Shown one piece after another: positions 1 to 7,100 of a stretch of 9,163 nt of DNA (its first letter is position 1; each line of letters begins with the position of its first letter). The DNA lies in the NCBI GenBank assembly GCA_024650095.1, contig JANKMV010000064.1, positions 1-9,163 on the forward strand, in the 5' to 3' direction. This DNA is from Bacillota bacterium (GTDB taxonomy: Bacteria > Bacillota > Dethiobacteria > Dethiobacterales > Dethiobacteraceae). Both the position numbers and the translations under genes were made by a program. Below the pieces are notes generated by a model. That model had not been told where the DNA came from. It worked only from the letters and a program-made list of their open reading frames with translations, and did no database searches.

Positions 1-732
1 GGCAAAACCCACCAATGTAATACCCAAGGTTTCAGCCAGTTCAATACTTAACGTCGTGGGAGCTGCCCGGGAAATAAGAACCGGTATTCCCAATTTAGCC
101 GTCTTCACCAAAATTTCCGAGGAAATTCTGCCGCTACTTACGAGTACCTTATCCCCAAGGTTAACTCCCTCTTTCAGACAGAGGCCGATTAACTTGTCCA
201 CCGCATTGTGGCGCCCTATATCTTCACAAAAATAAAGAATCTCTTCCGCAGAACCTAATGCGGCACTGTGTATGCCCCCGGTTAACTGAAATAGCACTGC
301 ACGCTCCTGTAGTTGCTTCATGAGTGCTAAAATTTGCGTTGAAGTTAGGGAAAAATCCGATTGCACAGGATTACTTTTTAAAGCATCCAACACATTATAA
401 AAAACGGTTCCCTTACCACAGCCACTCGTAATCGTCCGCTTACCGTACAATTTTTCTGCTAGATTACTACCCTCTGCTTCCACAAAAAGAAAACCCTGCT
501 CCTCGTCAAAACGCAAAGAAGTAATATCACTAAATTGCCGAATCAATCCTTCGGAACGTAAAAAACCTGTGGCTAACATTTCCGGCATTTCAGGGGTATA
601 CAATAACGTCACAAACTCCTGGCCATTAAGATAAATAGTCAACGGAACTTCACGAATAATGGGATCATTCGCCTCATCGACTCCTGCCACACTCACACGC
701 AAAATCCGCCGCTCTTCCATCCGTTTATCCAT
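1..732 (-). CDS. fdhD: Formate dehydrogenase accessory sulfurtransferase FdhD (3' end cut by window edge)
   Basis: FdhD passes sulfur from a cysteine desulfurase to the Mo/W-bis-PGD cofactor and is needed for an active formate dehydrogenase; it acts in the cytoplasm. The frame is open from ATG 730-732 to the window edge and gives 244 residues. The family is usually about 260 long, so roughly the last 20 are missing. Visible family motifs are ITSGCGKG around residues 101-108 with the conserved Cys at 105, EDIGRHNAVDK at 170-180, and SSGRISSE at 199-206. The usual second Cys of the CxxC pair is absent (C105-G-K-G). A GGGAGGG ribosome site at 737-743 supports this ATG; a second ATG at 718-720 lies too far from it. 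The gene starts only 13 bp after the transposase stop and has no visible promoter of its own. Identity is firm; the single-Cys form is an observation, not evidence of inactivity. Confidence 0.95.
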   Translation of the reverse strand, partial: MDKRMEERRILRVSVAGVDEANDPIIREVPLTIYLNGQEFVTLLYTPEMPEMLATGFLRSEGLIRQFSDITSLRFDEEQGFLFVEAEGSNLAEKLYGKRTITSGCGKGTVFYNVLDALKSNPVQSDFSLTSTQILALMKQLQERAVLFQLTGGIHSAALGSAEEILYFCEDIGRHNAVDKLIGLCLKEGVNLGDKVLVSSGRISSEILVKTAKLGIPVLISRAAPTTLSIELAETLGITLVGFA

Positions 733-745
733 ATCGCCCTCCCGC

Positions 746-765
746 CTAACCCGGGGTCAGGTTAG
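746..765. repeat. Small palindrome at left element end
   Basis: CTAACC (746-751) and GGTTAG (760-765) form a 6-bp stem around an 8-nt loop. It spans the junction of flanking DNA and the left terminal repeat and contains the transposase stop codon. The right end has no matching palindrome. It may be a substrate hairpin for the transposase or may be chance. Confidence 0.4.
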
Positions 766-1672
766 AACTTTTGAACTTTCTTTTTATTAACTCAACAATC
801 CGCCCCATTTCAGGGTCATTCGTCCGTAGAACATCTTGGTAGCTCTTTGCAATTGTTTCCTGCGATAAGCCAAACATCTCAGACATTTCATTTCCAGGGA
901 GATTAAGGTGATGCCGCGCAAAAAAGATACTAACTTTTCTCGCCTTGACAACACCTTTTCTCTTTGAGCTACTTAAAAGCAATTTCTTTTCCACCTGTAA
1001 GCTATTGGCAATAGCATCGATTAGTTCTTCAAACGAAATCCTCTTCCACATATTATCACTTTCATACACTTGGCGTTGTGCCGTTTTTTTAGTTGAATTT
1101 AAATAAAACTTGTTGATATCTTCTTCATCGTCACTGCCATTTTGCATCAGGTGTAGATATTCATTATATGCCTTTTCTCTCTTGTGGTCAAAATATGACA
1201 GCATTCTCTCTTCAGCTAATATAAAGTTTTTCTTCTTTAGAATTTCATAATGGCCTGTCCAAGGATACAAACCTAATAATGCTTCTAGCCCTGCCCTAAA
1301 AGGATTATAGTGAATATAAGAAATCACTTGTCGTAGATACTGTTCTGTATTAACTAAAAATGCCTTATAGCGTCCCTGGAAAACATGTCCTGATGTTTTG
1401 TATTTTTTATTAAAATATTGAGTATATCTCTGCTGTACAATTTTCATGAATTGACTTAAGGGTTGTTCGCAAACTTCGATTAAAATATGAAGATGATTTC
1501 CCATCAGAGCGTACGCTAACACATAATAGTTTAGAGAAGACAAATAATCCTTACAAATAAACAGGTATTTCAGATAATCCGCAGCATCTACAAATATATT
1601 CTTTTGATTATTACCACGCGCTATAACATGATAGATTGCTCCAGGATAATGAATTCGAGGACGTCTCGGCAT
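746..1672 (-). CDS. Y1/HUH (IS200/RAYT-like) transposase with DnaA-like C-terminal domain
   Basis: This is a single-strand DNA transposase of the Y1 family (PF01797 type), starting MPRRPRIHYPGAIYHVIARG as these proteins typically do. Residue numbers here count from a TTG six codons upstream (1688-1690). The HUH metal motif GNHLHI has its His at 66 and 68. The sequence SYIHYNPFRAGL carries the likely catalytic Tyr125, aligned by eye with Tyr115 of E. coli RAYT. From about residue 215, and clearest at 250-287 (ARKVSIFFARHHLNL...MFGLSQETI), the protein resembles the DnaA domain IV helix-turn-helix. I prefer ATG 1670-1672 (308 aa) because a GGGGAG site lies 10 nt upstream and overlaps the TTG. 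The tail SSNLTPG is encoded by the element's own terminal repeat, and the stop codon lies just outside that repeat. The frame is intact with no visible lesion, and the region is visibly richer in A+T than the genes around it. Confidence 0.9.
   Translation of the reverse strand: MPRRPRIHYPGAIYHVIARGNNQKNIFVDAADYLKYLFICKDYLSSLNYYVLAYALMGNHLHILIEVCEQPLSQFMKIVQQRYTQYFNKKYKTSGHVFQGRYKAFLVNTEQYLRQVISYIHYNPFRAGLEALLGLYPWTGHYEILKKKNFILAEERMLSYFDHKREKAYNEYLHLMQNGSDDEEDINKFYLNSTKKTAQRQVYESDNMWKRISFEELIDAIANSLQVEKKLLLSSSKRKGVVKARKVSIFFARHHLNLPGNEMSEMFGLSQETIAKSYQDVLRTNDPEMGRIVELIKRKFKSSNLTPG
753..784. repeat. Left terminal inverted repeat
   Basis: The first 23 bp (753-775) match the reverse complement of 1810-1832 at 22 positions. 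Extended to 32 bp against 1801-1832, 29 positions match. It overlaps the 3' end of the transposase gene and encodes its last residues. Confidence 0.85.
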
Positions 1673-1800
1673 AGCTAACCATCTCCCCAAATCAGGTATA
1701 CGGCCTGGTTGATAATCCCTTGTTAGTTACATATAATTACACATTAACTTCTATTTCCCTTTATTTTACATGCAAAAATTTTTAAACAGTTTTTAGCGGC

Positions 1801-1832
1801 AAAAGAATCTTCAAAACTTCTAACCTGACCCC
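1801..1832. repeat. Right terminal inverted repeat
   Basis: Partner of the repeat at 753-784. Read outside-in on the minus strand it begins GGGGTCAGGTTAGAAG, and the only difference in the first 23 bp is G for C at position 16. It lies about 130 bp upstream of the transposase start. The space between (1673-1800) is A+T-rich and presumably holds the transposase promoter, though no convincing -35/-10 pair was found. Confidence 0.85.
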
Positions 1833-1875
1833 AAGAAAAACGCTTCGCGTTCTTATCTACGGATACGTTTTTCTT
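1833..1875. repeat. Nested palindromes abutting the right end of the element
   Basis: Perfect 10-bp arms AAGAAAAACG (1833-1842) and CGTTTTTCTT (1866-1875) enclose or compete with two smaller hairpins. These are AACGC-TTC-GCGTT (1839-1851) and TATC-TACG-GATA (1854-1865). On the minus strand the first contains GCGAAGC (1842-1848), a motif known to form an unusually stable DNA mini-hairpin. The block starts at the base right after the terminal repeat, so it may belong to the element or be a genomic repeat. It is not a gene. Confidence 0.65.
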
Positions 1876-1910
1876 GTTCTTTATGGGCTGCCGCCCCTTA
1901 CAAACCCCCA

Positions 1911-1958
1911 TTGGAAAGGAAAGATAGCACTCCAAGATTGATACAATTTCCTTTCCAA
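1911..1958. repeat. Perfect 12-bp inverted repeat
   Basis: TTGGAAAGGAAA (1911-1922) is repeated in inverse as TTTCCTTTCCAA (1947-1958) with a 24-bp spacer. It lies between the operon terminator and the mobile element. No T-run follows on either strand, so it is not an obvious terminator. Its role is unknown; it could be an operator, a remnant of another element, or part of the palindromic block beside the transposase element. Confidence 0.6.
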
Positions 1959-1964
1959 CAAGTA

Positions 1965-1997
1965 AAAGCGGGTGCTCTGTTGGGGAGCACCCGCTTT
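1965..1997 (-). terminator. Intrinsic terminator of the formate dehydrogenase operon
   Basis: A perfect 13-bp stem (AAAGCGGGTGCTC, 1965-1977, with GAGCACCCGCTTT, 1985-1997) has a 7-nt loop. It begins 13 bp after the alpha-subunit stop and ends in a short T-run on the minus strand. The A/T pairs at its base could make it work in both directions. It should separate the operon from the element and fdhD beyond. Confidence 0.9.
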
Positions 1998-2010
1998 ATT
2001 GGTACTTAAC

Positions 2011-4689
2011 TTATGCTTTTTCGACGTTGACGGCACAGACTTTGAGTTCGGGAATTTTGGCCGTCGGACATGACTCTGAGTTGGTGAGGATGTTGGCCGC
2101 GGTCTCTTTGAAGTGGAATGTCATGAAGACAACGCCTGGTGGCACGCGATCCGTAACCTTCAAGCGAGATTTAACGGAACCACGACGAGATGAGACTTTA
2201 ACGGTGTCACATTCTTCCACACCCAACGCTTGCGCGTCAAGCGGATTCAGTTCCATCAGCTCTTCATTGTGAATCTGCTTCAAGCCTTCGCTCCGGCGTG
2301 TCATCGTACCCGTATGGTAATGGTAGAGGATACGACCGGTGGTTAGGATGAAGGGATATTGCTCATCGGGAACTTCGGCGGGATCTTGATGCTCCACTGC
2401 ACTAAAGTGACCGAGGCCACGGCTGAATTTGTCAACGTGCAAAATGGGAGTGCCGGGATGAACTTCATCGGGACAGGGCCAATGTATGCCCATTACACCC
2501 AAACGGTCATAGGTGACACCAGCATAGCTAGGTGTCAAGGCCGCAATTTCCTTAAAGATATCCTCGGCACAATCATATTCCCAATCGAAGCCTAGCTTTG
2601 TAGCAAGTTGGGTAAGAATTTGCCAGTCCGCTTTAGCGTTTCCACGCGGCTTCAATGCCGGGTTTACTTTTTGCACACGACGCTCAGTATTAACAAATGT
2701 GCCTTCCTTTTCGGCCCAAGAGACGGCTGGTAGCACAACGTCGGCAAATTCTGCTGTTTCTGTCATAAACATGTCTTGCACCACTAGAAAGTCTAGTGAT
2801 CCCATACACTGCTGCACATGCGTTGAGTCAGGATCTGACAGATATGGATTTTCGCCCATGATGTACATAGCACGGACATCTTTTGAGCCCGCTGCGTCAA
2901 GCATATCTGTAACGGTTAATCCATCCTTACCTGCCAGCTCAACACCCCACGCTTTGGCAAACTTGGCACGTGCTGCGTCGTCTGTTACCTTTTGATAGCC
3001 GGTAAAGACGTTGGGAAGTGCTCCCATATCGCAAGCACCCTGTACATTGTTCTGACCACGTAAGGGGTTAACGCCACCTGATGGCTTACCCATGTTACCA
3101 GTAAGCATCGCGAGGTTAGCAACCGCCAGCACGTTATTCGTACCTGTAGTATGTTGAGTAATACCCATGGTGTAGAAAATCGAGGCTACTTCTGCTTCTG
3201 CATAAAGTCGGGCAGCTTTAACGATTTCTTCCGCGGGTACACCTGTAATTTCAGCAGCATACTCGGGGGTGTATTTCTCTACCGTTGCCTTTAAAGCAGC
3301 AAAGTTTTCGGTTCTATCTTTAATAAATGCCTCATCCGCTAGGCCTTCTTTGATGATGACATGGGCCAACGCGTTTAAGAGAGCAATGTTGGTACCTGGT
3401 TTCAATTGTAGGTAGGAATCCGCGTAGTCACAAAGTTCAATGTAACGCGGGTCAGCTACAATCAGTTTAGCACCCTTTTTAACGGCTCGTTTGATACGGT
3501 AACCAATTACAGGGTGGTTCTCGGTGGTATTGGAGCCAATTACAAGAATTGCTTTGGCATCCTCAATTTCACCGATGGTGTTTGTCATAGCACCGCTACC
3601 AAATGCAGTGGCCAGACCGGCCACAGTGGGAGAGTGTCACAAACGGGCACAGTGATCGACGTTATTGGTTCCCATGCTGCGTAGCAGCTTTTGGAAGAGA
3701 TAATTCTCTTCGTTGGTGGTACGTGCCGAAGAAAGACCGGCAATCGCATCCGCACCGAATTGTGCCCTCACCCCCTCAAATTTGCTAGCGATGAGGTCCA
3801 TGGCTTCTTCCCACGTGGCCTCCACAAATTCGCCGTCTTTTTTAATTAACGGTGTTTTCAGGCGATCGGGGCTGTCCACGAAATCCCAGCCAAAACGCCC
3901 TTTTACACAGAGATGACCATCCATTGGTCCTTCAAAGTTCGGAGTTACACCAACAATTTTATCGTCACGTACATGAAGATAGAAGGTGCAACCAGAACCG
4001 CAGTACGGGCACGTGGTTAGTACTTTATCTGCTTCCCATGCACGACCCTGATTAAGGCCTTGTTTAGGTGTCAAGGCACCCACGGGACAGATATCCACGC
4101 ACATGCCGCAGAACACGCAAGATGATTCTTCAATGGCATCATCGAAAGCCGTTGTTACCTTGGTACCAAAGCCACGATACATGAAATCGATGGCACCCGC
4201 ACCGTTAACCTCATGACATTTGCGCACACATTTTCCGCAAAGAATACATTTATTGAGGTCACGGAAGAAGAACGGGTTTGTATCATCAAGGGGAATTTCT
4301 TTAACTTCGCCTTTATAAGGGCTACCATCAACATCATAGCGATAGCTATAGTCCTGTAGTTTACAGGAACCGGTCTTCTCACAAGTAAGGCAATCCTGGG
4401 GATGGCCTGCCCAAGTAAGTTTTAAAATGCTTTTCCGTGCATTAATAACACGATCCGATTCCGTTTCAATCACCATACCTTCGGTCACAGGAGTGGTGCA
4501 GGAGGCGGGGAGGTTCCGCGCGCCGGCTACTTCTACCACGCACATGCGGCAGGCGCCGGCTTTACTAAGCTCTGGATCGTGACAAAACGTTGGGATATCA
4601 ATCCCGACCGCTTGTGCCGCTTCCAGCACGGTCTTTCCGCTTTCAACCTGAACCGCTTGGCCGTTTAAGGTGATGTTCACCTTGGTCAT
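2011..4689 (-). CDS. fdhF: Selenocysteine-containing formate dehydrogenase, catalytic alpha subunit
   Basis: This subunit interconverts formate and CO2 at a Mo- or W-bis-PGD centre and passes electrons through Fe-S clusters to its NuoEF-like partners. Read through TGA 3637-3639 as Sec351, it is 892 residues long, as expected for the long NuoG-like form. Domains in order: [2Fe-2S] ferredoxin (C36, C47, C50, C64); NuoG-like His/Cys cluster (H96, C100, C103, C109); two [4Fe-4S] sites (C148, C151, C154, C158 and C191, C194, C197, C201); and the catalytic-domain cluster (C227, C230, C234, C261). The active site CARL-Sec-HSPTV follows at 347-356. The Arg in NPLRGQNN (about 544) matches the conserved active-site Arg, and the C-terminal cofactor domain includes TTGRILYHYHTGT near 783-795. 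ATG 4687-4689 has an AGGAGG site overlapping the stop of the upstream gene, 14 bp away. Without Sec decoding the gene looks like two broken ORFs. Another name is fdhA. Confidence 0.96.
3596..3639 (-). promoter_or_regulatory. Bacterial SECIS element
   Basis: The mRNA hairpin directly after the UGA recruits SelB and Sec-tRNA. Its upper stem GUGGCC/GGCCAC (3608-3624) has a GGUCU apical loop, the same loop as E. coli fdhF as I recall it. The GGU CUG codons are the 7th and 8th after UGA, also as in E. coli. A lower helix CUCCCA (3627-3632) with UGGUAG (3596-3601) pairs at 5 of 6 positions across an internal loop. Confidence 0.9.
3637..3639 (-). other. In-frame UGA decoded as selenocysteine (Sec351)
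   Basis: The TGA follows GTC GAT CAC TGT GCC CGT TTG and is followed by CAC TCT CCC ACT GTG. The result is VDHCARL-U-HSPTV, the invariant active-site context of Sec or Cys formate dehydrogenases. The frame stays open for 541 codons beyond it. Confidence 0.96.
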
Positions 4690-4703
4690 ATCTTTCCCTC
4701 CTT

Positions 4704-6488
4704 CTATTTCAATTTGACTGCATCAAATTTACATTTTTCAAAACAGACGCCGCACTTAATACAAGCAGCTTGGTCGATTTCATGCGGTTGCTTCCGTTCA
4801 CCAGTAATAGCATTAACGGGGCAGTTTTTGGCACACACTGTACAGCCAATACAGTTTTCGCTATCAATATGGTAGGTGACTAAATTACTGCAAGCACCAG
4901 CACGACATTTCCCTTCCACGATATGCTCTTCATATTCATGACGAAAGTAACGTAGTGTACTTAATACAGGGTTCGGTGCTGTTTGGCCTAAACCACAAAG
5001 TGAACTGTCCTTAATCGATTCAGCAAGTTCCTCCAGTGCATCGATATCGGCAGGTTCACCTTGTCCTTGAGTAATCCGCTCGAGAATTTCCAGCATGCGT
5101 TTTGTTCCTTCTCGACAGGGCGTACACTTTCCACAGGATTCACTCTGCGTAAAAGTGAGGAAATAACGAGCTAAATCAACCATGCAAGTGTCTTCATCCA
5201 TAACCACAAGACCGCCGGAACCCATCATAGCACCCGCTGCGGTTAGTGAATCATAATCGACAGGCAAATCAAGCTGTTCCTCAGGCAAACAACCGCCGGA
5301 AGGTCCACCAATTTGTACGGCTTTGAATTTCTTGCCGTGCTGTACACCACCGCCGATATCAAAGATAATTTCCCGCATGGGGATACCCATGGGTACTTCA
5401 GCTAAACCAGTATTGTTAATCTTTCCTGTTAAGGCAAAAACTTTTGTACCCTTACTACGCTCTGTACCCACTTTACCATATTCTTCAGCACCGATACGAT
5501 AAATAAGCGGTACATTAGCAAACGTTTCAACATTATTTAGGCACGTGGGCTTACCCCATAAACCAGAATTAGCCGGGAACGGTGGGCGTGGACGCGGCAT
5601 ACCCCGCTCGCCCTCAATCGACGCCAACAGTGCTGTCTCTTCTCCACAGACAAATGCACCCGCGCCTTCTTTAATTTTCAAGTTAAAGTTAAAAGTAGTA
5701 CCAAGAATGTTGTTGCCTAAGAAACCACGCTCATTGGCGGCTGTAATAGCTAAACGCAAGCGTTTAATGGCTAACGGATATTCAGCCCGTACATAAACAT
5801 AACCTTCATCCGCACCAATGGCATATGCAGCGATGGCCATACCTTCAATCACAGCATGTGGATCGCCTTCCAAGACACTACGGTCCATAAACGCACCCGG
5901 GTCACCCTCATCTGCGTTACAGACAATGTACTTCTTCTTCCCTTTAGCTTTGTATGTGAAATCCCATTTCATCCCTGTGGGGAAGCCAGCACCGCCACGT
6001 CCCCGTAGACCTGATTTTTTCATTTCATCAATAATTGCAACCTGCTCCATGTGCAGTGCATTTTTTAACCCTACATAGCCTTCACTACCCAAATACTCAT
6101 CAATATTCTCCGGGTCGATTACGCCACAATTGTGTAGTACTCTACGATTTTGCTTTGCATAAAAACCAATCTCCATATGGTTTTTAATATGCTCATTGGT
6201 AATCGGATCCATATAAAGTAAACGATCCACTACACGACCATTAATTAGATACTCTTCCACCAGTTCAGGAATATCTTCCGCTTGCACACGGCAATAGAAA
6301 ATATCCTCTGGATGAATGACAAAAAGTGGCCCTTGCTCGCAGAAACCATGACAACCCGAGCTTACTATTTCAAACTGATCAGCAATGCCTCGCTTGTTCA
6401 GTTCGTCCAGTAGCGCATCACGTGCTTTTAGCGCACCGGACGAAATGCAACCAGTTCCTGCGCAGAGCAAGATTCGTCTTTGCTCCAT
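4704..6488 (-). CDS. nuoF: NuoF/HydB-like NADH-binding flavoprotein subunit of formate dehydrogenase
   Basis: This FMN- and NAD(H)-binding diaphorase subunit couples formate oxidation to pyridine nucleotide. At 594 residues it has the long HydB-type layout. A thioredoxin-like [2Fe-2S] domain has C9, C14, C46 and C50. The NAD/FMN domain shows LRGRGGAGFPTGMKWDF (161-177) and NADEGDPGAFMDRS (191-204), followed by an SLBB-like region. The NuoF [4Fe-4S] site is ESCGKCTPCREG (C452, C455, C458) plus C498. The tail is a two-cluster ferredoxin domain (C546, C549, C552, C556; C576, C579, C582, C586). C528 and C533 (CRAGAC) sit just before that domain, where HydB-type subunits have an extra metal site; that comparison is from memory. 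ATG 6486-6488 has a G-rich ribosome site. It lies 30 bp after the NuoE-like gene. Respiratory complex I is unlikely, because no other nuo genes are present and a formate dehydrogenase follows. Confidence 0.94.
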   Translation of the reverse strand: MEQRRILLCAGTGCISSGALKARDALLDELNKRGIADQFEIVSSGCHGFCEQGPLFVIHPEDIFYCRVQAEDIPELVEEYLINGRVVDRLLYMDPITNEHIKNHMEIGFYAKQNRRVLHNCGVIDPENIDEYLGSEGYVGLKNALHMEQVAIIDEMKKSGLRGRGGAGFPTGMKWDFTYKAKGKKKYIVCNADEGDPGAFMDRSVLEGDPHAVIEGMAIAAYAIGADEGYVYVRAEYPLAIKRLRLAITAANERGFLGNNILGTTFNFNLKIKEGAGAFVCGEETALLASIEGERGMPRPRPPFPANSGLWGKPTCLNNVETFANVPLIYRIGAEEYGKVGTERSKGTKVFALTGKINNTGLAEVPMGIPMREIIFDIGGGVQHGKKFKAVQIGGPSGGCLPEEQLDLPVDYDSLTAAGAMMGSGGLVVMDEDTCMVDLARYFLTFTQSESCGKCTPCREGTKRMLEILERITQGQGEPADIDALEELAESIKDSSLCGLGQTAPNPVLSTLRYFRHEYEEHIVEGKCRAGACSNLVTYHIDSENCIGCTVCAKNCPVNAITGERKQPHEIDQAACIKCGVCFEKCKFDAVKLK

Positions 6489-6518
6489 GTTGCAACCCCC
6501 CTAACTATACTAGAATAT

Positions 6519-7004
6519 TTAAAACTCTTTCAAAATGTCTGCCAATTTATCTGGTGTTAAGCGACCAAAGGTGTCATTATTAATCATCATAACCGGGGCA
6601 AGGCCACAGGCTCCGATACAAGCAACAGATTCAAGTGTAAACTTCATATCTTCTGATGTACCACCAACTTCAAGGTTTAATTGTTCCTTCATAGCTGCTA
6701 ATATTTTGGCAGCGCCACGAACATGACAGGCTGTTCCCTGGCAAACACGGATAATATTTTTGCCTCGCGGTGTTAAATGAAATTGAGCGTAAAAAGTCGC
6801 TACACCAAAAATACGGCTAAAAGGCACTTTTAGCTGTTTTGCGGTATGTTCTAGCGCTTGACGGGGCAAATATCCATATGCTTCCTGAATGCCCTGTAAA
6901 ATTGGAATCATTGTACCTTTTTGACCCTGATACTTGACCAGTATTTCATCTGCTGGACCATAATCAAAAGGATCTTCATCATAACATTTCAGGACCTCTT
7001 TCAA
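6519..7004 (-). CDS. nuoE: NuoE/HydC-like [2Fe-2S] subunit of formate dehydrogenase
   Basis: This small electron-transfer subunit (thioredoxin-like [2Fe-2S], 24-kDa complex I family) partners the NuoF-like protein encoded next to it. From TTG 7002-7004 it is 161 residues, the usual size for the family. The cluster ligands are CQGTAC (C88, C93) and CIGAC (C129, C133), and the helical N-terminus MIPILQGIQEAYGYLP is typical. The start is set by a perfect AAGGAGG at 7014-7020, 9 nt upstream. The same frame stays open another 48 codons, to an ATG at 7146-7148, with a second ATG at 7098-7100. That extension lacks family similarity by eye and covers the leader hairpin, so I treat it as untranslated. 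It is the first gene of the formate dehydrogenase operon. Confidence 0.9.
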   Translation of the reverse strand: MKEVLKCYDEDPFDYGPADEILVKYQGQKGTMIPILQGIQEAYGYLPRQALEHTAKQLKVPFSRIFGVATFYAQFHLTPRGKNIIRVCQGTACHVRGAAKILAAMKEQLNLEVGGTSEDMKFTLESVACIGACGLAPVMMINNDTFGRLTPDKLADILKEF

Positions 7005-7013
7005 TGTATCTAA

Positions 7014-7020
7014 CCTCCTT
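7014..7020 (-). promoter_or_regulatory. Strong ribosome binding site that sets a TTG start
   Basis: AAGGAGG, 9 nt before TTG 7002-7004. It outweighs the upstream in-frame ATGs when choosing the start of the NuoE-like gene. Confidence 0.8.
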
Positions 7021-7100
7021 TTCCAAATAATAAAATGTAGTTTAATAGCCAATTCAATTACAGTTCGCGCTAATTTGTCCAAATTCCTGCAAACAGACAT

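Larger units (their letters stand above)
753..1832 (-). mobile_element. Compact IS200/RAYT-like element with terminal inverted repeats
   Basis: About 1.08 kb bounded by a near-identical inverted pair whose outer ends both begin GGGGTCAGGTTAGAA, with one transposase gene filling most of the interior. No flanking direct repeat is visible (cgcctaaccc on the left, aagaaaaacg on the right), which fits Y1 transposases because they do not duplicate their target. Boundaries are inferred from the repeats only. The transposase stop at 746-748 lies 5 bp outside the left repeat, and strong palindromes adjoin the right repeat, so the true mobile unit may be somewhat larger. Confidence 0.75.

Noticed and set aside
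1673..1800. Promoter for the transposase gene
   Set aside because: The stretch is A+T-rich with several partial -10-like boxes, but no -35/-10 pair has good spacing and match, so none is called.
743..1843. Target-site duplication around the mobile element
   Set aside because: The bases just outside the two terminal repeats do not match each other, and Y1 transposases are not expected to create one.
1744..1935. 63-codon minus-strand ORF between the operon and the transposase
   Set aside because: It runs through the palindromic block and the right terminal repeat, resembles no family by eye, and is explained by repeat structure.
2011..4689. Formate dehydrogenase as a pseudogene or as two separate genes
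   Set aside because: The only interruption is a TGA in the invariant Sec position with a SECIS hairpin behind it.
4704..7004. Remnant of respiratory complex I (nuoEF)
   Set aside because: Only E- and F-like subunits occur, in operon with a NuoG-like formate dehydrogenase alpha subunit, and the F subunit has HydB-type extra domains; no membrane subunit genes are present.
7024..7060. Second promoter close to the NuoE-like gene (TTGAAT-17-TTTATT)
   Set aside because: Both boxes match consensus poorly, and the start point would fall almost on the ribosome binding site.
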